From Lacticaseibacillus absianus (GTDB taxonomy: Bacteria > Bacillota > Bacilli > Lactobacillales > Lactobacillaceae): a stretch of 64,000 bases of DNA. Below, piece by piece: positions 45,511-53,836 of the stretch (its first letter is position 1; the number at the start of each line of letters is the position of its first letter). The notes beneath the pieces were generated by a model that saw only the letters and a program-made list of their open reading frames with translations, did not search any database and was not told the origin of the DNA. A program made the translations under genes and the position numbers. The stretch is from NCBI RefSeq assembly GCF_013407595.1, contig NZ_JABEKX010000002.1, positions 974,220 through 1,038,219 of the forward strand, in the 5' to 3' direction.

Positions 45511-46503
45511 TTACTTTTCAAAGGAGGACTTACTACCCAATTCGATTGAGAAAGCCTGACGCAACCCCGCGGTCGCTTCTTCATATTCGTGATCAGACAT
45601 TTTATCTGAATCATTGATATTTAGAACTCGATGCTTGGATTTTAAGATGTCACGAACGGCGTCGGTCCAGTTCTGCAACTGGTATGCTTTACCAAAATCG
45701 GCCCGCCTATGGCTGTAATATCCCGACAATAGATCGAAGTACCTGAAGAACCACAGCGAAAAGTCAGAAGTGGCTCGAGTCTGGTTCGGACAAGTCGACG
45801 CCAGCATCTCTGGAAATTGGGCCAGACCGCCCCTTATCCGACTCTGGCAATAGGAAACGGGTGTATGTGGGTCGACAAATCGTGTAAACATTGGAAAAGG
45901 GAGTAGACATAAGTTGATCAAGTTCCACTTACCATTCTTAGGGTTAAAAATTTTGAAAAACTGCTCCGCAAGCGTCTTTTTTTTTGAAAAGGCGTTGTTT
46001 AAAATAGCTAAATTATTGACGTAGGTATGCTCAAACACGTTATTTGGCATAATCGCGTTGAAGGACAAAAAGTCTCTAGGGTGCCCCTCTGAATCAAAGA
46101 AGTCCGTGGGTTCGACCGCACGGTTGAGGAACATGTCGTCATTAAAGTACACAAAGTGTTCCGCTAATCCAGGAATGTTGACTAAATGAAAGTCAATGAC
46201 ATTGGAATTAAATGTTGGCAGATATCTGGCCGGAATAATTTGTTTATGATCTATCACGGTAACCTTTTCGTTCTCGGTTTTTAACCAGGCAGGGACTTGT
46301 TCATCCGTGACGAGGAAAACGTGATTGACCCATGGTGCATAGACTTCAATTGAGCGAAAGAGAAACTTCAGCGTGCCATAATCTCGGTAACGCGCCTGCT
46401 CATCCCCATTAGGATCTTGTGTGCCGGCGACCGATGCATATTTTTCTAACCACTTCTGGTCATTTTGATCGACCCAAGTGATGACAAAATCTATTGGAAA
46501 CAA
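45511..46503 (-). CDS. Stealth-family polysaccharide phosphotransferase
   Basis: 330 residues. Stealth region CR1 is 'IDFVITWVDQNDQKW' (4-18), CR2 is 'RYRDYGTLKFLFRSIE' to 'HFVYFNDDMFL' (38-126), and CR3/CR4-like parts follow with 'FEHTYVNNLAILN' and 'ISYCQSRIRGG'-like motifs. Members transfer hexose-1-phosphate, giving phosphodiester-linked polymers as in meningococcal capsule and protozoan GlcNAc-phosphotransferase. The start is TTG at 46503, with AGAGAG upstream, which is weak. It implies a phosphate-containing repeat unit. Confidence 0.9.
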   Translation of the reverse strand: MFPIDFVITWVDQNDQKWLEKYASVAGTQDPNGDEQARYRDYGTLKFLFRSIEVYAPWVNHVFLVTDEQVPAWLKTENEKVTVIDHKQIIPARYLPTFNSNVIDFHLVNIPGLAEHFVYFNDDMFLNRAVEPTDFFDSEGHPRDFLSFNAIMPNNVFEHTYVNNLAILNNAFSKKKTLAEQFFKIFNPKNGKWNLINLCLLPFPMFTRFVDPHTPVSYCQSRIRGGLAQFPEMLASTCPNQTRATSDFSLWFFRYFDLLSGYYSHRRADFGKAYQLQNWTDAVRDILKSKHRVLNINDSDKMSDHEYEEATAGLRQAFSIELGSKSSFEK

Positions 46504-46570
46504 CTCTCTACCACCTTTACCAATAACCGAACACGCCCTTCAAAGACACCGACCGAGCGCCACACGATTT

Positions 46571-47362
46571 CTACCGCCAATACGCTTCAAAAGTATGACG
46601 CTCAATCTTCTCTGGTGGTGGCGGTGTCATATAGTTTGCGCCATATAACACAGTGAGATATTTCTCGGCTTCCTGCGGGATCGGCATCTGCTTTCCCTCG
46701 AACTCGGCCATACGCCCACTTCCTAACCATGCCGCCTGATATTGCTTAGTTGGATTCCAAGTCACCATCATTTGAGTTCTCAAACTTGAGTTCGTGTCAC
46801 GATATTGACTCGCGTACCGATCGAGTTGACGCCGCAACCAATTTCCTGGAATTAAATTGCCCAACCCATAAACGGTCCGTTTGAACAGGCCACGAATGCC
46901 TTGTCCAGGATTGCGTAGTTTTTGCTCACATACTCGTAAGACCCGTGTCAGTCGGTTCATCCCACGAAAGTAACGCGATTTCTGCTCTGTCTCTTCTGGT
47001 AATACGTCGACTGGTAAAATGTCGATGTAAACGCCAATTTTCTGGGGGTGTCTCAACCTGGTTTCAACTAACGAGGTTCGCGCATCATAAACCTTTATAA
47101 AAGCCGTCGGATAAGTTGCATCTGTCAGTTTATAACGCGCATCCCCCGTAAACAACTGACGAAAGCGATCATAGTCACTTCGCTCCATGATCAAATCTGC
47201 ATCATCGTCCCAAGGAATAAACCCTCTGTGTCGAATCGCCCCGAGCAAAGTGCCACTATCCAAGAAAACCGTTAACCCACGTGCTCGGCAGAACTCAACG
47301 ACATACTCAATCATATCCAACTCAACTTTTTGTACTTCGCTAAGCGATAACTGCTTTGTCAC
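46571..47362 (-). CDS. licD: LicD family phosphotransferase
   Basis: 263 residues. The LicD core is at 33-67: 'FLDSGTLLGAIRHRGFIPWD' followed by 'DDADLIMERSDYDRF', with the D-x-G-T-L-L-G and D-D-D-x-D metal-binding pattern. LicD proteins transfer phosphocholine or similar alcohol phosphates from CDP-activated donors to sugars. No choline uptake, kinase or LicC is nearby, but a LicC-like domain is in the fusion protein at 42360-44186, which could supply the donor. The start is GTG after AAGAAGGA. Confidence 0.92.
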   Translation of the reverse strand: MTKQLSLSEVQKVELDMIEYVVEFCRARGLTVFLDSGTLLGAIRHRGFIPWDDDADLIMERSDYDRFRQLFTGDARYKLTDATYPTAFIKVYDARTSLVETRLRHPQKIGVYIDILPVDVLPEETEQKSRYFRGMNRLTRVLRVCEQKLRNPGQGIRGLFKRTVYGLGNLIPGNWLRRQLDRYASQYRDTNSSLRTQMMVTWNPTKQYQAAWLGSGRMAEFEGKQMPIPQEAEKYLTVLYGANYMTPPPPEKIERHTFEAYWR

Positions 47363-47376
47363 AATAAATCCTTCTT

Positions 47377-48531
47377 TCAGTCCATGATGTCTTGCATCTT
47401 TTCGGCTTCTGTTGACGCTAACGGTACGTGTGTCACTAGGTGATTAAATCCTGGCAACCCCATAACCAACGCCATCGGCAACAAGGGCGACTGGAACGCG
47501 AAGAAGGGTGGATTTTCAGAGAATGAAAACACGAGAAGCATTAAAATCAGTGCAACGAACCGCGTATCATGTTGCTTCAGCATAGCGTTAATCGAAACGG
47601 ACAGAACTATCAGGATCAGCATGAAGAGCAATAGCCCATTTGCATACGGGTAGTAAACAAACGCCCCATCAAACGCGCCGTTCGCATATGTTAGTGGATC
47701 TGGTAAACTGTTTCCCACCAACTTGACGTGTGAATAAACAAAATAATGGTTCCAGATATCCGGCCGAGCAGTGAAAACACGATTCAACCGCCGGATCACC
47801 TCTAGGTGATCCCAACCCCATGCAATGAAAAATGCCAGACCAGTGAGTAGAAACGGTGAGCCGACCAATAGCCCACGATTAATTTTCAGATAAGCAAACT
47901 TTGGCCACAGCCGATCGATCACCCACAGACAAATCCCCACCACCAAAGTTAAAATCGCAGTCCAATCTTCAAGGTAAACTGAGCAAAAAGCGATCGCCAA
48001 CGTCGCGATAATAAAGTACCTGTACGTAAGCTGCTGCCAGTTCTTCACCAAAACTAAAATCAGAATCACAACGAGGTAGTAACCCATGACGTTGGGGTTT
48101 TTAAACCCAAAAACCCAAAAACCCTTCAATTCAAGAAAGATCGGAAGGGCACCGACCAGGCTTGCGCCAGCCACTGTCAGCACGCCCGCGATCATCGCAA
48201 AAAGGTAAACATTGATGAGGTCCTTGACTCGATAGAAACTGGCAGCCATTGCGAATAAGAATACAATGACGACGGTTAGGTTCCCTAGTAGTAAGTAGAC
48301 ACCCATCAGCCCAAGCATTAGTCCTTCGGACAGTAACTGTTTAACCGTGAATTTGTAAGTCCACGCTTGAACAATGACGAACGCGAGCAAAACACCATAC
48401 AGGAGGTACCCAGCGATCTTCCACCAAGGATTATCATCCAAGGTTATCCAAGCACTATTCATAACAATCTGATAGTACACAATGAGGCCCGTGATTGCTT
48501 GGCCTAACCAATGGTCTTGCCTTCTTATCAT
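47377..48531 (-). CDS. wzy: Polysaccharide polymerase-like membrane protein (Wzy candidate)
   Basis: 384 residues with about ten predicted membrane segments and one long extracytoplasmic loop at roughly 245-290 ('RRLNRVFTARPDIWNHYF' region, split here as RRLNRVFTARPD and IWNHYF). The 'R-x-x-IW' pattern in a loop and the 'FGFKNPNVMGYYLV' segment are common in Wzy/O-antigen ligase-type proteins. Position between Wzz and transferases supports polymerase. Sequence is otherwise too variable for firm assignment. Confidence 0.75.
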   Translation of the reverse strand: MIRRQDHWLGQAITGLIVYYQIVMNSAWITLDDNPWWKIAGYLLYGVLLAFVIVQAWTYKFTVKQLLSEGLMLGLMGVYLLLGNLTVVIVFLFAMAASFYRVKDLINVYLFAMIAGVLTVAGASLVGALPIFLELKGFWVFGFKNPNVMGYYLVVILILVLVKNWQQLTYRYFIIATLAIAFCSVYLEDWTAILTLVVGICLWVIDRLWPKFAYLKINRGLLVGSPFLLTGLAFFIAWGWDHLEVIRRLNRVFTARPDIWNHYFVYSHVKLVGNSLPDPLTYANGAFDGAFVYYPYANGLLLFMLILIVLSVSINAMLKQHDTRFVALILMLLVFSFSENPPFFAFQSPLLPMALVMGLPGFNHLVTHVPLASTEAEKMQDIMD

Positions 48532-48571
48532 GCAACTTTCCCCTCACGCAGCACAACCAAGCCGACTAAAA

Positions 48572-49174
48572 TCACTTCTGCTTGCCCCGTTTAGACTGAA
48601 CGACTTCAATTAAGAAGGCAGCCGCAACGGCCACAAGGACACCGACAGCAGCACCAAGAATAATTGCCTTTTTCTTACTGAACCCTTCAACTGTCTTGTC
48701 GATAGTCGTTGCCTTGGTAATAATGGCAACTTTATATGTTGGCAATTCTTGCTCCGCGACTTTTTTCAGGCGTGATGCGATCAACCCCACCAACTTTTTT
48801 GAATCCTTCGCGGTTTCCTGATCAGCCGTGATCGTGACAACTCGAGAGTTGCTCCCAACATTGACCAACAAGTTAGTATACAGATCTGAATAATCGGCCC
48901 GATCATCTTTATCTGAAAGCGACCGGTTATACTCACGAACAGCCTGACCAAGAACAGCCTGCGACCGAGTAAGATCGCTTAACGTTCCATTACTAATATC
49001 GAACCTTTGATTTGGTGAAACCATAACTTGCGCGGTTGCGGAACTAGCGACCATATCACCCGGGCGCAGTAAAAACGTTGCGCCGGCACCCACGATTGCA
49101 AAAACCAGTACGAGCCAAAATCTTTTCATGACGATCGAAAAAAGATCGCCCAGCGAGAATTTTTTGTTATCCAT
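48572..49174 (-). CDS. Chain-length determinant protein (Wzz/CapA type)
   Basis: 200 residues. Two membrane helices, at about 18-36 and 172-192, enclose an extracytoplasmic Wzz domain. I chose ATG 49174, 5 bases after AAGGGTGG; the GTG three codons up overlaps that site. In Gram-positive loci this protein normally activates a tyrosine kinase (CapB/CpsD); no such kinase or its phosphatase is encoded in this window. No C-terminal kinase-activating tail beyond a short basic end is visible. Confidence 0.85.
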   Translation of the reverse strand: MDNKKFSLGDLFSIVMKRFWLVLVFAIVGAGATFLLRPGDMVASSATAQVMVSPNQRFDISNGTLSDLTRSQAVLGQAVREYNRSLSDKDDRADYSDLYTNLLVNVGSNSRVVTITADQETAKDSKKLVGLIASRLKKVAEQELPTYKVAIITKATTIDKTVEGFSKKKAIILGAAVGVLVAVAAAFLIEVVQSKRGKQK

Positions 49175-49207
49175 CTTTTCCACCCTTTATAGTCTTTACC
49201 TAGTCAA

Positions 49208-50026
49208 TTAGGAGGCGTGCAAGCGTGACACATATAACTTTTGACGCCATGAATTGGGAATAAGCGAGAACACGATATGCACTGCTGAGACGATGATGAA
49301 ATCAACAAGTCCACCCAGGCCAGCACGATACACTTTGTATCGCCCCTTTATCCCTGGAATTAAGTAGCTGACGCCGCCGCGTCGAGAGAACATCTCCTTA
49401 CCAGTTCGCGCAAAGACAAGATCTTGCTGAATATTTCTAGCTCGATCACCTTGCTTAAGCATCCTTGCCCAAAGATAGTAATCCTCGAACCCGGTCAAAG
49501 GTTGATAATTACCAGCTTTTAAAACAGCTGATTTTTTGAACATCACAGTCATATGATTGAAAGGATTTCGCTTCTTTGAAAAACGTCTGATCTCGACGTC
49601 ACTTTCTGGGACGCGCCGGTGTCCGATCACATTATCCGGCTGACCATCAAACTCCAAAATATTCGAGCTACAAATTTGAAGGTTAGGATCTCGCTCGAAT
49701 TCTGCAAGTTGAAGTTCTAAGCGATCGGAACGCATCACATCATCAGTATCCATTCGAGCAATCAACTCATTTCGGCAGGCATTGACCCCGACCGCCAGTG
49801 AGTGACCAAGCCCACGATTAATGGGCTGCCGTTCAATACGCAAAAGCGTTGTTTTCTGCCGGAATTTATCTAGTGTTGCTTCCAGCTGGTCAGTGATCGG
49901 TCCATCAAGCACGATGACCACTTCATCTGGTTGCAAAGATTGCTTTAGTATACTAGTTAGACATTCTGCAAGAAAGCGAGGATCCTCCCTAATGTACAGT
50001 GACATCAGCACGCTGATTTTTGCCAC
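49208..50026 (-). CDS. Glycosyltransferase family 2
   Basis: 272 residues, GT-A fold. 'ISVLMSLYIREDPRFLAECL' start (split as ISVLMSLY and EDPRFLAECL), 'VVIVLDGPI', 'NRGLGHSLAVG' and the 'ARMDTDDVM' D-x-D site are visible, and a late 'GFEDYYLWARML' acceptor segment fits the rhamnosyl/galactosyl-type GT2 of capsule loci. GTG start at 50026 follows AGGGGGTG. Donor unknown. Confidence 0.9.
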   Translation of the reverse strand: MAKISVLMSLYIREDPRFLAECLTSILKQSLQPDEVVIVLDGPITDQLEATLDKFRQKTTLLRIERQPINRGLGHSLAVGVNACRNELIARMDTDDVMRSDRLELQLAEFERDPNLQICSSNILEFDGQPDNVIGHRRVPESDVEIRRFSKKRNPFNHMTVMFKKSAVLKAGNYQPLTGFEDYYLWARMLKQGDRARNIQQDLVFARTGKEMFSRRGGVSYLIPGIKGRYKVYRAGLGGLVDFIIVSAVHIVFSLIPNSWRQKLYVSRLHAS

Positions 50027-50037
50027 GCAGGCACCCC

Positions 50038-51438
50038 CTAAGATAAGTGATCGATGTCGTTTTCTTCAACAATCTCATGAAGCTTGACAGAGCTCGGCTC
50101 TTCTTCTTCATCGACCCCTGCCGATGACATCTTATCGAACAAGATCTTGATCGTCTGAAGCAGGATCTTGGCGTCCAGCATCAAGCTGTACGACTTGATG
50201 TACAGCAGGTCGAACTTCAGCTTGCTGTGGTAATCAGACGCGTATTTCCCGTAGACTTGGGCGTAGCCCGTGATCCCTGCGCGGACATTGTGGCGCAGGT
50301 AGTAGTGCGGTTCCTCTTCGTTGAACTGATCGACGAAGAACGGCCGCTCTGGACGCGGCCCAACGATCGACATGTCGCCGAGCAGCACGTTGAAGATCTG
50401 TGGCAGCTCATCGAGGCGCAGCTTGCGCAGGTACTTCCCGACGGTCGTCACCCGTGCGTCGTTGGCTGTCGCGAGCATCGGCCCACTCTTCTTCTCCGCG
50501 TCATTGCGCATCGTCCGGAACTTGTAGATGCTGAACTCGCGCTGGTTCATCGTGATGCGGGTCTGTTTGTAGATGATCGGCCCCGGGGAGGTCAGTTTGA
50601 CTAGGAGCGCCGTCACCAGCATGAACGGTGAGGCGACGATGAACATGAGTAGTGCAACGATGATGTCGAACAGGCGCTTGAAGAACGCATTCTCCGGTGT
50701 GAGCCGGAAGCCGCGAATACCCATGACACTTTCGTCTTCGAAGTTCATCAGGTTCGGCCGCAACATCAGCAGATTGTCGAAAGTCGAGGTCAGCATGATC
50801 TGCTTGTCGTGCCTGAGCGCCAGATCGATGATCGCCCGCCGCGTGTCATCCGCCAGGCTCTTGTTCAGATAGAAGATATCGACGTCGTCCAGGATCTGTT
50901 CAGCGTTGGCGATAAAGTGGTCGGTCACGACATAGGTGATCTTATGCTTATTGTTCTTGGCCGAATTGAAATTCTGAACGATCGCCGGCAACTCAGTTTC
51001 ACCAGCCACGACCGCCACGCGCTGGCTCGGGGTCAGCCGCAGGTACATCAAGAAGACCAAGACACGCCAGCACCCAAGGACCACGATACTGATCAGGAAA
51101 GAATAGGCCAACACCGACCGGGGAAAGGCGAACAGACGCCCGATGAAGGTGATCATAATCAACCCGGCGATCGTGATCAGCTGCCCCAGCACGGTATTGA
51201 ACAGGATGTCACTGACCCGGCGATTGTAGTAGACGTACACCCCGAGCAGGAAGTTCACCAAGAGGAACAGCACTGTAATGTACACCGCTGATTTCTCGTA
51301 TGTATAGAAGTTACGCTCTGGGATCACATGTCCGAATTTCAGGTAAAAGGCAAGCAGCACGCTGAGATTGAATAGGACCACATCCCCAATAATGGTCGCG
51401 AAACGCTTCAATCCGCCCCAAGCAGCTTTTGGTTTCAT
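50038..51438 (-). CDS. Undecaprenyl-phosphate sugar-1-phosphate transferase (priming enzyme)
   Basis: 466 residues from ATG 51438. Four or five N-terminal membrane helices, a CoA-binding-like middle domain and a C-terminal bacterial sugar transferase domain (about 255-455) with 'FKRLFDIIVALLMF', 'YKFRTMRNDAEKKSG', 'LRKLRLDELPQIFNVL', 'MSIVGPRPERP' and 'VRAGITGYAQVYGKY'. It starts repeat-unit synthesis by placing a hexose-1-phosphate on undecaprenyl phosphate. The acidic tail 'GVDEEEEPSS' is unusual. First gene of the transcript. Confidence 0.94.
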   Translation of the reverse strand: MKPKAAWGGLKRFATIIGDVVLFNLSVLLAFYLKFGHVIPERNFYTYEKSAVYITVLFLLVNFLLGVYVYYNRRVSDILFNTVLGQLITIAGLIMITFIGRLFAFPRSVLAYSFLISIVVLGCWRVLVFLMYLRLTPSQRVAVVAGETELPAIVQNFNSAKNNKHKITYVVTDHFIANAEQILDDVDIFYLNKSLADDTRRAIIDLALRHDKQIMLTSTFDNLLMLRPNLMNFEDESVMGIRGFRLTPENAFFKRLFDIIVALLMFIVASPFMLVTALLVKLTSPGPIIYKQTRITMNQREFSIYKFRTMRNDAEKKSGPMLATANDARVTTVGKYLRKLRLDELPQIFNVLLGDMSIVGPRPERPFFVDQFNEEEPHYYLRHNVRAGITGYAQVYGKYASDYHSKLKFDLLYIKSYSLMLDAKILLQTIKILFDKMSSAGVDEEEEPSSVKLHEIVEENDIDHLS

Positions 51439-51502
51439 AAACTTAACCCTCTCACACAATCTTTTTGTCGGCGATGAACGCCGCATATGCATACAGTCAT
51501 TG

Positions 51503-51511
51503 ATTATACCA
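51503..51511 (-). promoter_or_regulatory. Promoter of the polysaccharide operon
   Basis: TGGTATAAT, an extended -10 with perfect TATAAT, on the minus strand 65 bases before the priming transferase. No good -35 seen. Confidence 0.55.
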
Positions 51512-51534
51512 TAGCATCCGTGGCCCTTGAGTAC

Positions 51535-51573
51535 AAAAACGGTCACCCTGAATGATACCAGAAAGGGTGACCG
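51535..51573 (-). terminator. Terminator after mvaK2
   Basis: CGGTCACCCT/AGGGTGACCG perfect 10-bp stem, 14-base loop, then TTTTTG on the minus strand. Confidence 0.8.
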
Positions 51574-51605
51574 CTACGGCCTCGCGCCATTAAGCTTAAC
51601 TAAAT

Positions 51606-52685
51606 CTATGAGTTCTCGCGGATCTCGTGCACCTGAAAACTCAGCGGTTCGATCGCCTTGTCGCGCCACGCTTGCAACAGGGCGTCGGTCTCGATCTGTG
51701 CATCGATCAGCACGATGCCGCAATCCCCGCCGCCAGCCCCTGAGGACTTGGCCGCCCCGCCGATCTGCTCCGCCGAATCACACATCTGCCGCAGCAGCGG
51801 CGTCTCGATCTCAACACCGGAGAACTCAGCCAGGCGCTGAAGCAACTGCCGGTTGGTCCGGACACCGGCCTGGATCTGCGCCAGCGAGCCAGCGCGGAAG
51901 CCGGCGATCATGCGCTGGATCGTTTCGCGGCTCTCAGCTAAGAAGCGCTGATAATCCGCCCGGCGTTGCGCCTTGGCGATCGCGATCTTATCCACCAGCC
52001 GGGAGGTCGACGCCGGTGAGCCCGTCCAGCCGATCAGTAGCCGCATCGCGTCAGGTGCGGTCAGCAACTCGATCGACAGCTGCGGCCAGTCCATCACCAA
52101 GAGCTCGCCCAGGCTGTGCTGTCGCCGTTCGGCGGCGAGCCAGTCCTTATCGAACGACTGGTAGGCGATCCATCCGCCGTAGACAGAAGCGGCGATATCG
52201 CCCAGCGATCCGTTGCCCTGGATGTCGAGGTGCGCGATCGCAGCAAGCTTGTAGAGCTGGTCGCTCGTCATGCCCAACCCATAGAATAGGTTGAGCGCCT
52301 TGACGGTCGCGACTGTGACGGCCGCCGAGCTGCCCAACCCGTACTTCTTGCCGTCCAGTGAGTCGAGATCCGAGTCGACGAAGAGCCGGTACAGGCCCAG
52401 CGGCTTGCCCTGTTCGCGCGCATACTGCTCGGTCAACCGGATCGCACTAAGGATGTAGTGGAAGGGGTTATCCCGATTGTCGAACACCATCTCATCCCCG
52501 TTGCGGGACCACATCAGCGAATTTTCCTGGTACTGTTTCGAGACGATGCTGCCATAGGTCGGCATGCGCTCAACGGTCACCGTCACGAATTGATTCAAAG
52601 CCACGATAATAGCGGGGTACCCTGTTTCGACCACCGCGTATTCACCGGCAACGTAGAGCTTGCCTGGCGCCTGCGCTGTTACCAC
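51606..52685 (-). CDS. mvaK2: Phosphomevalonate kinase
   Basis: 359 residues from GTG 52685. It phosphorylates 5-phosphomevalonate in isoprenoid synthesis, supplying undecaprenyl lipid among others. GHMP kinase marks: 'APGKLYVAGEYAVVETGYPA' (split as APGKLYVAGEYAV and ETGYPA), 'KKYGLGSSAAVTVATVKAL' with G-L-G-S-S-A-A, and 'SSGAGGGDCGIVL'. A TTG six codons upstream (52703) is possible; the GTG gives the usual start of the family and has GAAGGG upstream. mvaK1, mvaD and fni are not adjacent. Confidence 0.93.
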   Translation of the reverse strand: MVTAQAPGKLYVAGEYAVVETGYPAIIVALNQFVTVTVERMPTYGSIVSKQYQENSLMWSRNGDEMVFDNRDNPFHYILSAIRLTEQYAREQGKPLGLYRLFVDSDLDSLDGKKYGLGSSAAVTVATVKALNLFYGLGMTSDQLYKLAAIAHLDIQGNGSLGDIAASVYGGWIAYQSFDKDWLAAERRQHSLGELLVMDWPQLSIELLTAPDAMRLLIGWTGSPASTSRLVDKIAIAKAQRRADYQRFLAESRETIQRMIAGFRAGSLAQIQAGVRTNRQLLQRLAEFSGVEIETPLLRQMCDSAEQIGGAAKSSGAGGGDCGIVLIDAQIETDALLQAWRDKAIEPLSFQVHEIRENS

Positions 52686-52797
52686 TTGATCAGAACCCTT
52701 CAACTTTCTTTCATGTAAGTCAGGTGCATGTCACCATTATACGTGGCGCATGCCCACTCGCCGCATACTGGCGGGAACTGTTACTTTTTCTGAAGAA

Positions 52798-52827
52798 ACA
52801 CCTCATCCATTCTAGCGGATGAGGTGT
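52798..52827 (-). terminator. Terminator after the GtrB-like gene
   Basis: ACACCTCATCC/GGATGAGGTGT perfect stem with an 8-base loop, followed by TTCTTC on the minus strand. Confidence 0.7.
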
Positions 52828-52834
52828 CCAAAGC

Positions 52835-53767
52835 CTAGCCTTTTTTGCCGTCACGTTCCTTGACGATGTACAGCGGCCGCTTCTTGGTCTCCATGAAGAT
52901 CTTGCCGATATACTTACCGATGATGCCCAGACACAGGAGTTGTATCCCCCCGAGAAACAGGAAGATCGAGACCATCGATGGCCAGCCTGCGGTCGGGTCC
53001 CCGTAGAGCCAGGCGCGGATCACGATGAACACCAATGCGAGCCCCGAGCCCACACAGGAGAACGCCCCAACGAACGAAGCGAGGTTCAGTGGCAACTCGG
53101 AGAAGTTGACGATCCCTTCGATGGAGTAATTGAACAGCTTCCAGAAGGACCACGACGTCCGTCCGGCCACGCGCCCCCGGTTCTCGAAGCTCAAGTAGGC
53201 CACGTTGAAGCCGACCCAGCTGAACAAGCCCTTAGAGAATCGGTTGTACTCCGTCAGTTCGAGCACCGCGTCGACCATCTGTCGGGTCATCATCCGGTAG
53301 TCTCGCGCCCCGTCGACCATCTGAGTCTGCGAGATCTTATTGATCAGCCGGTAGAACCGCCGCGCGAAGAAGCTGCGGATCCGCGGCTCCCCCTTGCGAT
53401 CGATCCGGCGCGTCCCCACGCAGTCGAGGTCCGCACCACCGCGCAGCATGGCCAGCATCTCGGGCAACAAGGTCGGCGGATCCTGCAGGTCGGCGTCCAT
53501 CACGACCACATAGTCGCCACTGGCTTGCTGGAGTCCGGCGAACATTGCGGCTTCCTTCCCGAAGTTGCGGGAGAACGACAGGTAGTGCACCGCCGCATGC
53601 GCCGCGGCCAGCGCGCGCAGCGCCGCCAGGGTTCCGTCGGTGGAGCCGTCGTTGACGAACCAGTACTCGAGTGGCGTCGCCAGCGTCGATCGCTGGGCCT
53701 CGACTGCTGCAAAAAACTGCGGCAGCGTCTCCTCTTCATTAAAACAGGGCACGATGATCGAGAGCAT
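52835..53767 (-). CDS. Polyprenyl-phosphate glycosyltransferase (GtrB/DPM-like)
   Basis: 310 residues. GT2 domain with 'SIIVPCFNEEETLP', 'FVNDGSTDGT', 'SFSRNFGKEAAMFAGL', the D-x-D in 'VVMDADLQDPP' and 'YRMMTRQMVDAV', then two C-terminal membrane helices at about 235-258 and 268-292. Such enzymes load glucose or another sugar on undecaprenyl phosphate for transfer outside the membrane (GtrB, CsbB, YfdH). The usual partner GtrA is encoded 3.6 kb away at 57362-57823; a third, membrane GT-C transferase is not in the window. Confidence 0.92.
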   Translation of the reverse strand: MLSIIVPCFNEEETLPQFFAAVEAQRSTLATPLEYWFVNDGSTDGTLAALRALAAAHAAVHYLSFSRNFGKEAAMFAGLQQASGDYVVVMDADLQDPPTLLPEMLAMLRGGADLDCVGTRRIDRKGEPRIRSFFARRFYRLINKISQTQMVDGARDYRMMTRQMVDAVLELTEYNRFSKGLFSWVGFNVAYLSFENRGRVAGRTSWSFWKLFNYSIEGIVNFSELPLNLASFVGAFSCVGSGLALVFIVIRAWLYGDPTAGWPSMVSIFLFLGGIQLLCLGIIGKYIGKIFMETKKRPLYIVKERDGKKG

Positions 53768-53797
53768 CTGCGCTCCCCCCTTCCTTGACGTGGACCA

Positions 53798-53824
53798 AAA
53801 AAGCTAAGCCCACAGCTTAGCTTC
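53798..53824 (-). terminator. Terminator after map
   Basis: AAGCTAAGC/GCTTAGCTT stem with a 5-base loop followed by TTTT on the minus strand. Confidence 0.8.
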
Positions 53825-53836
53825 CATTCTACCGCA

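Noticed and set aside
46571-47362. LicD as evidence for phosphocholine
   Set aside because: No choline transporter, kinase or stand-alone LicC accompanies it; the fused nucleotidyltransferase suggests another alcohol phosphate.
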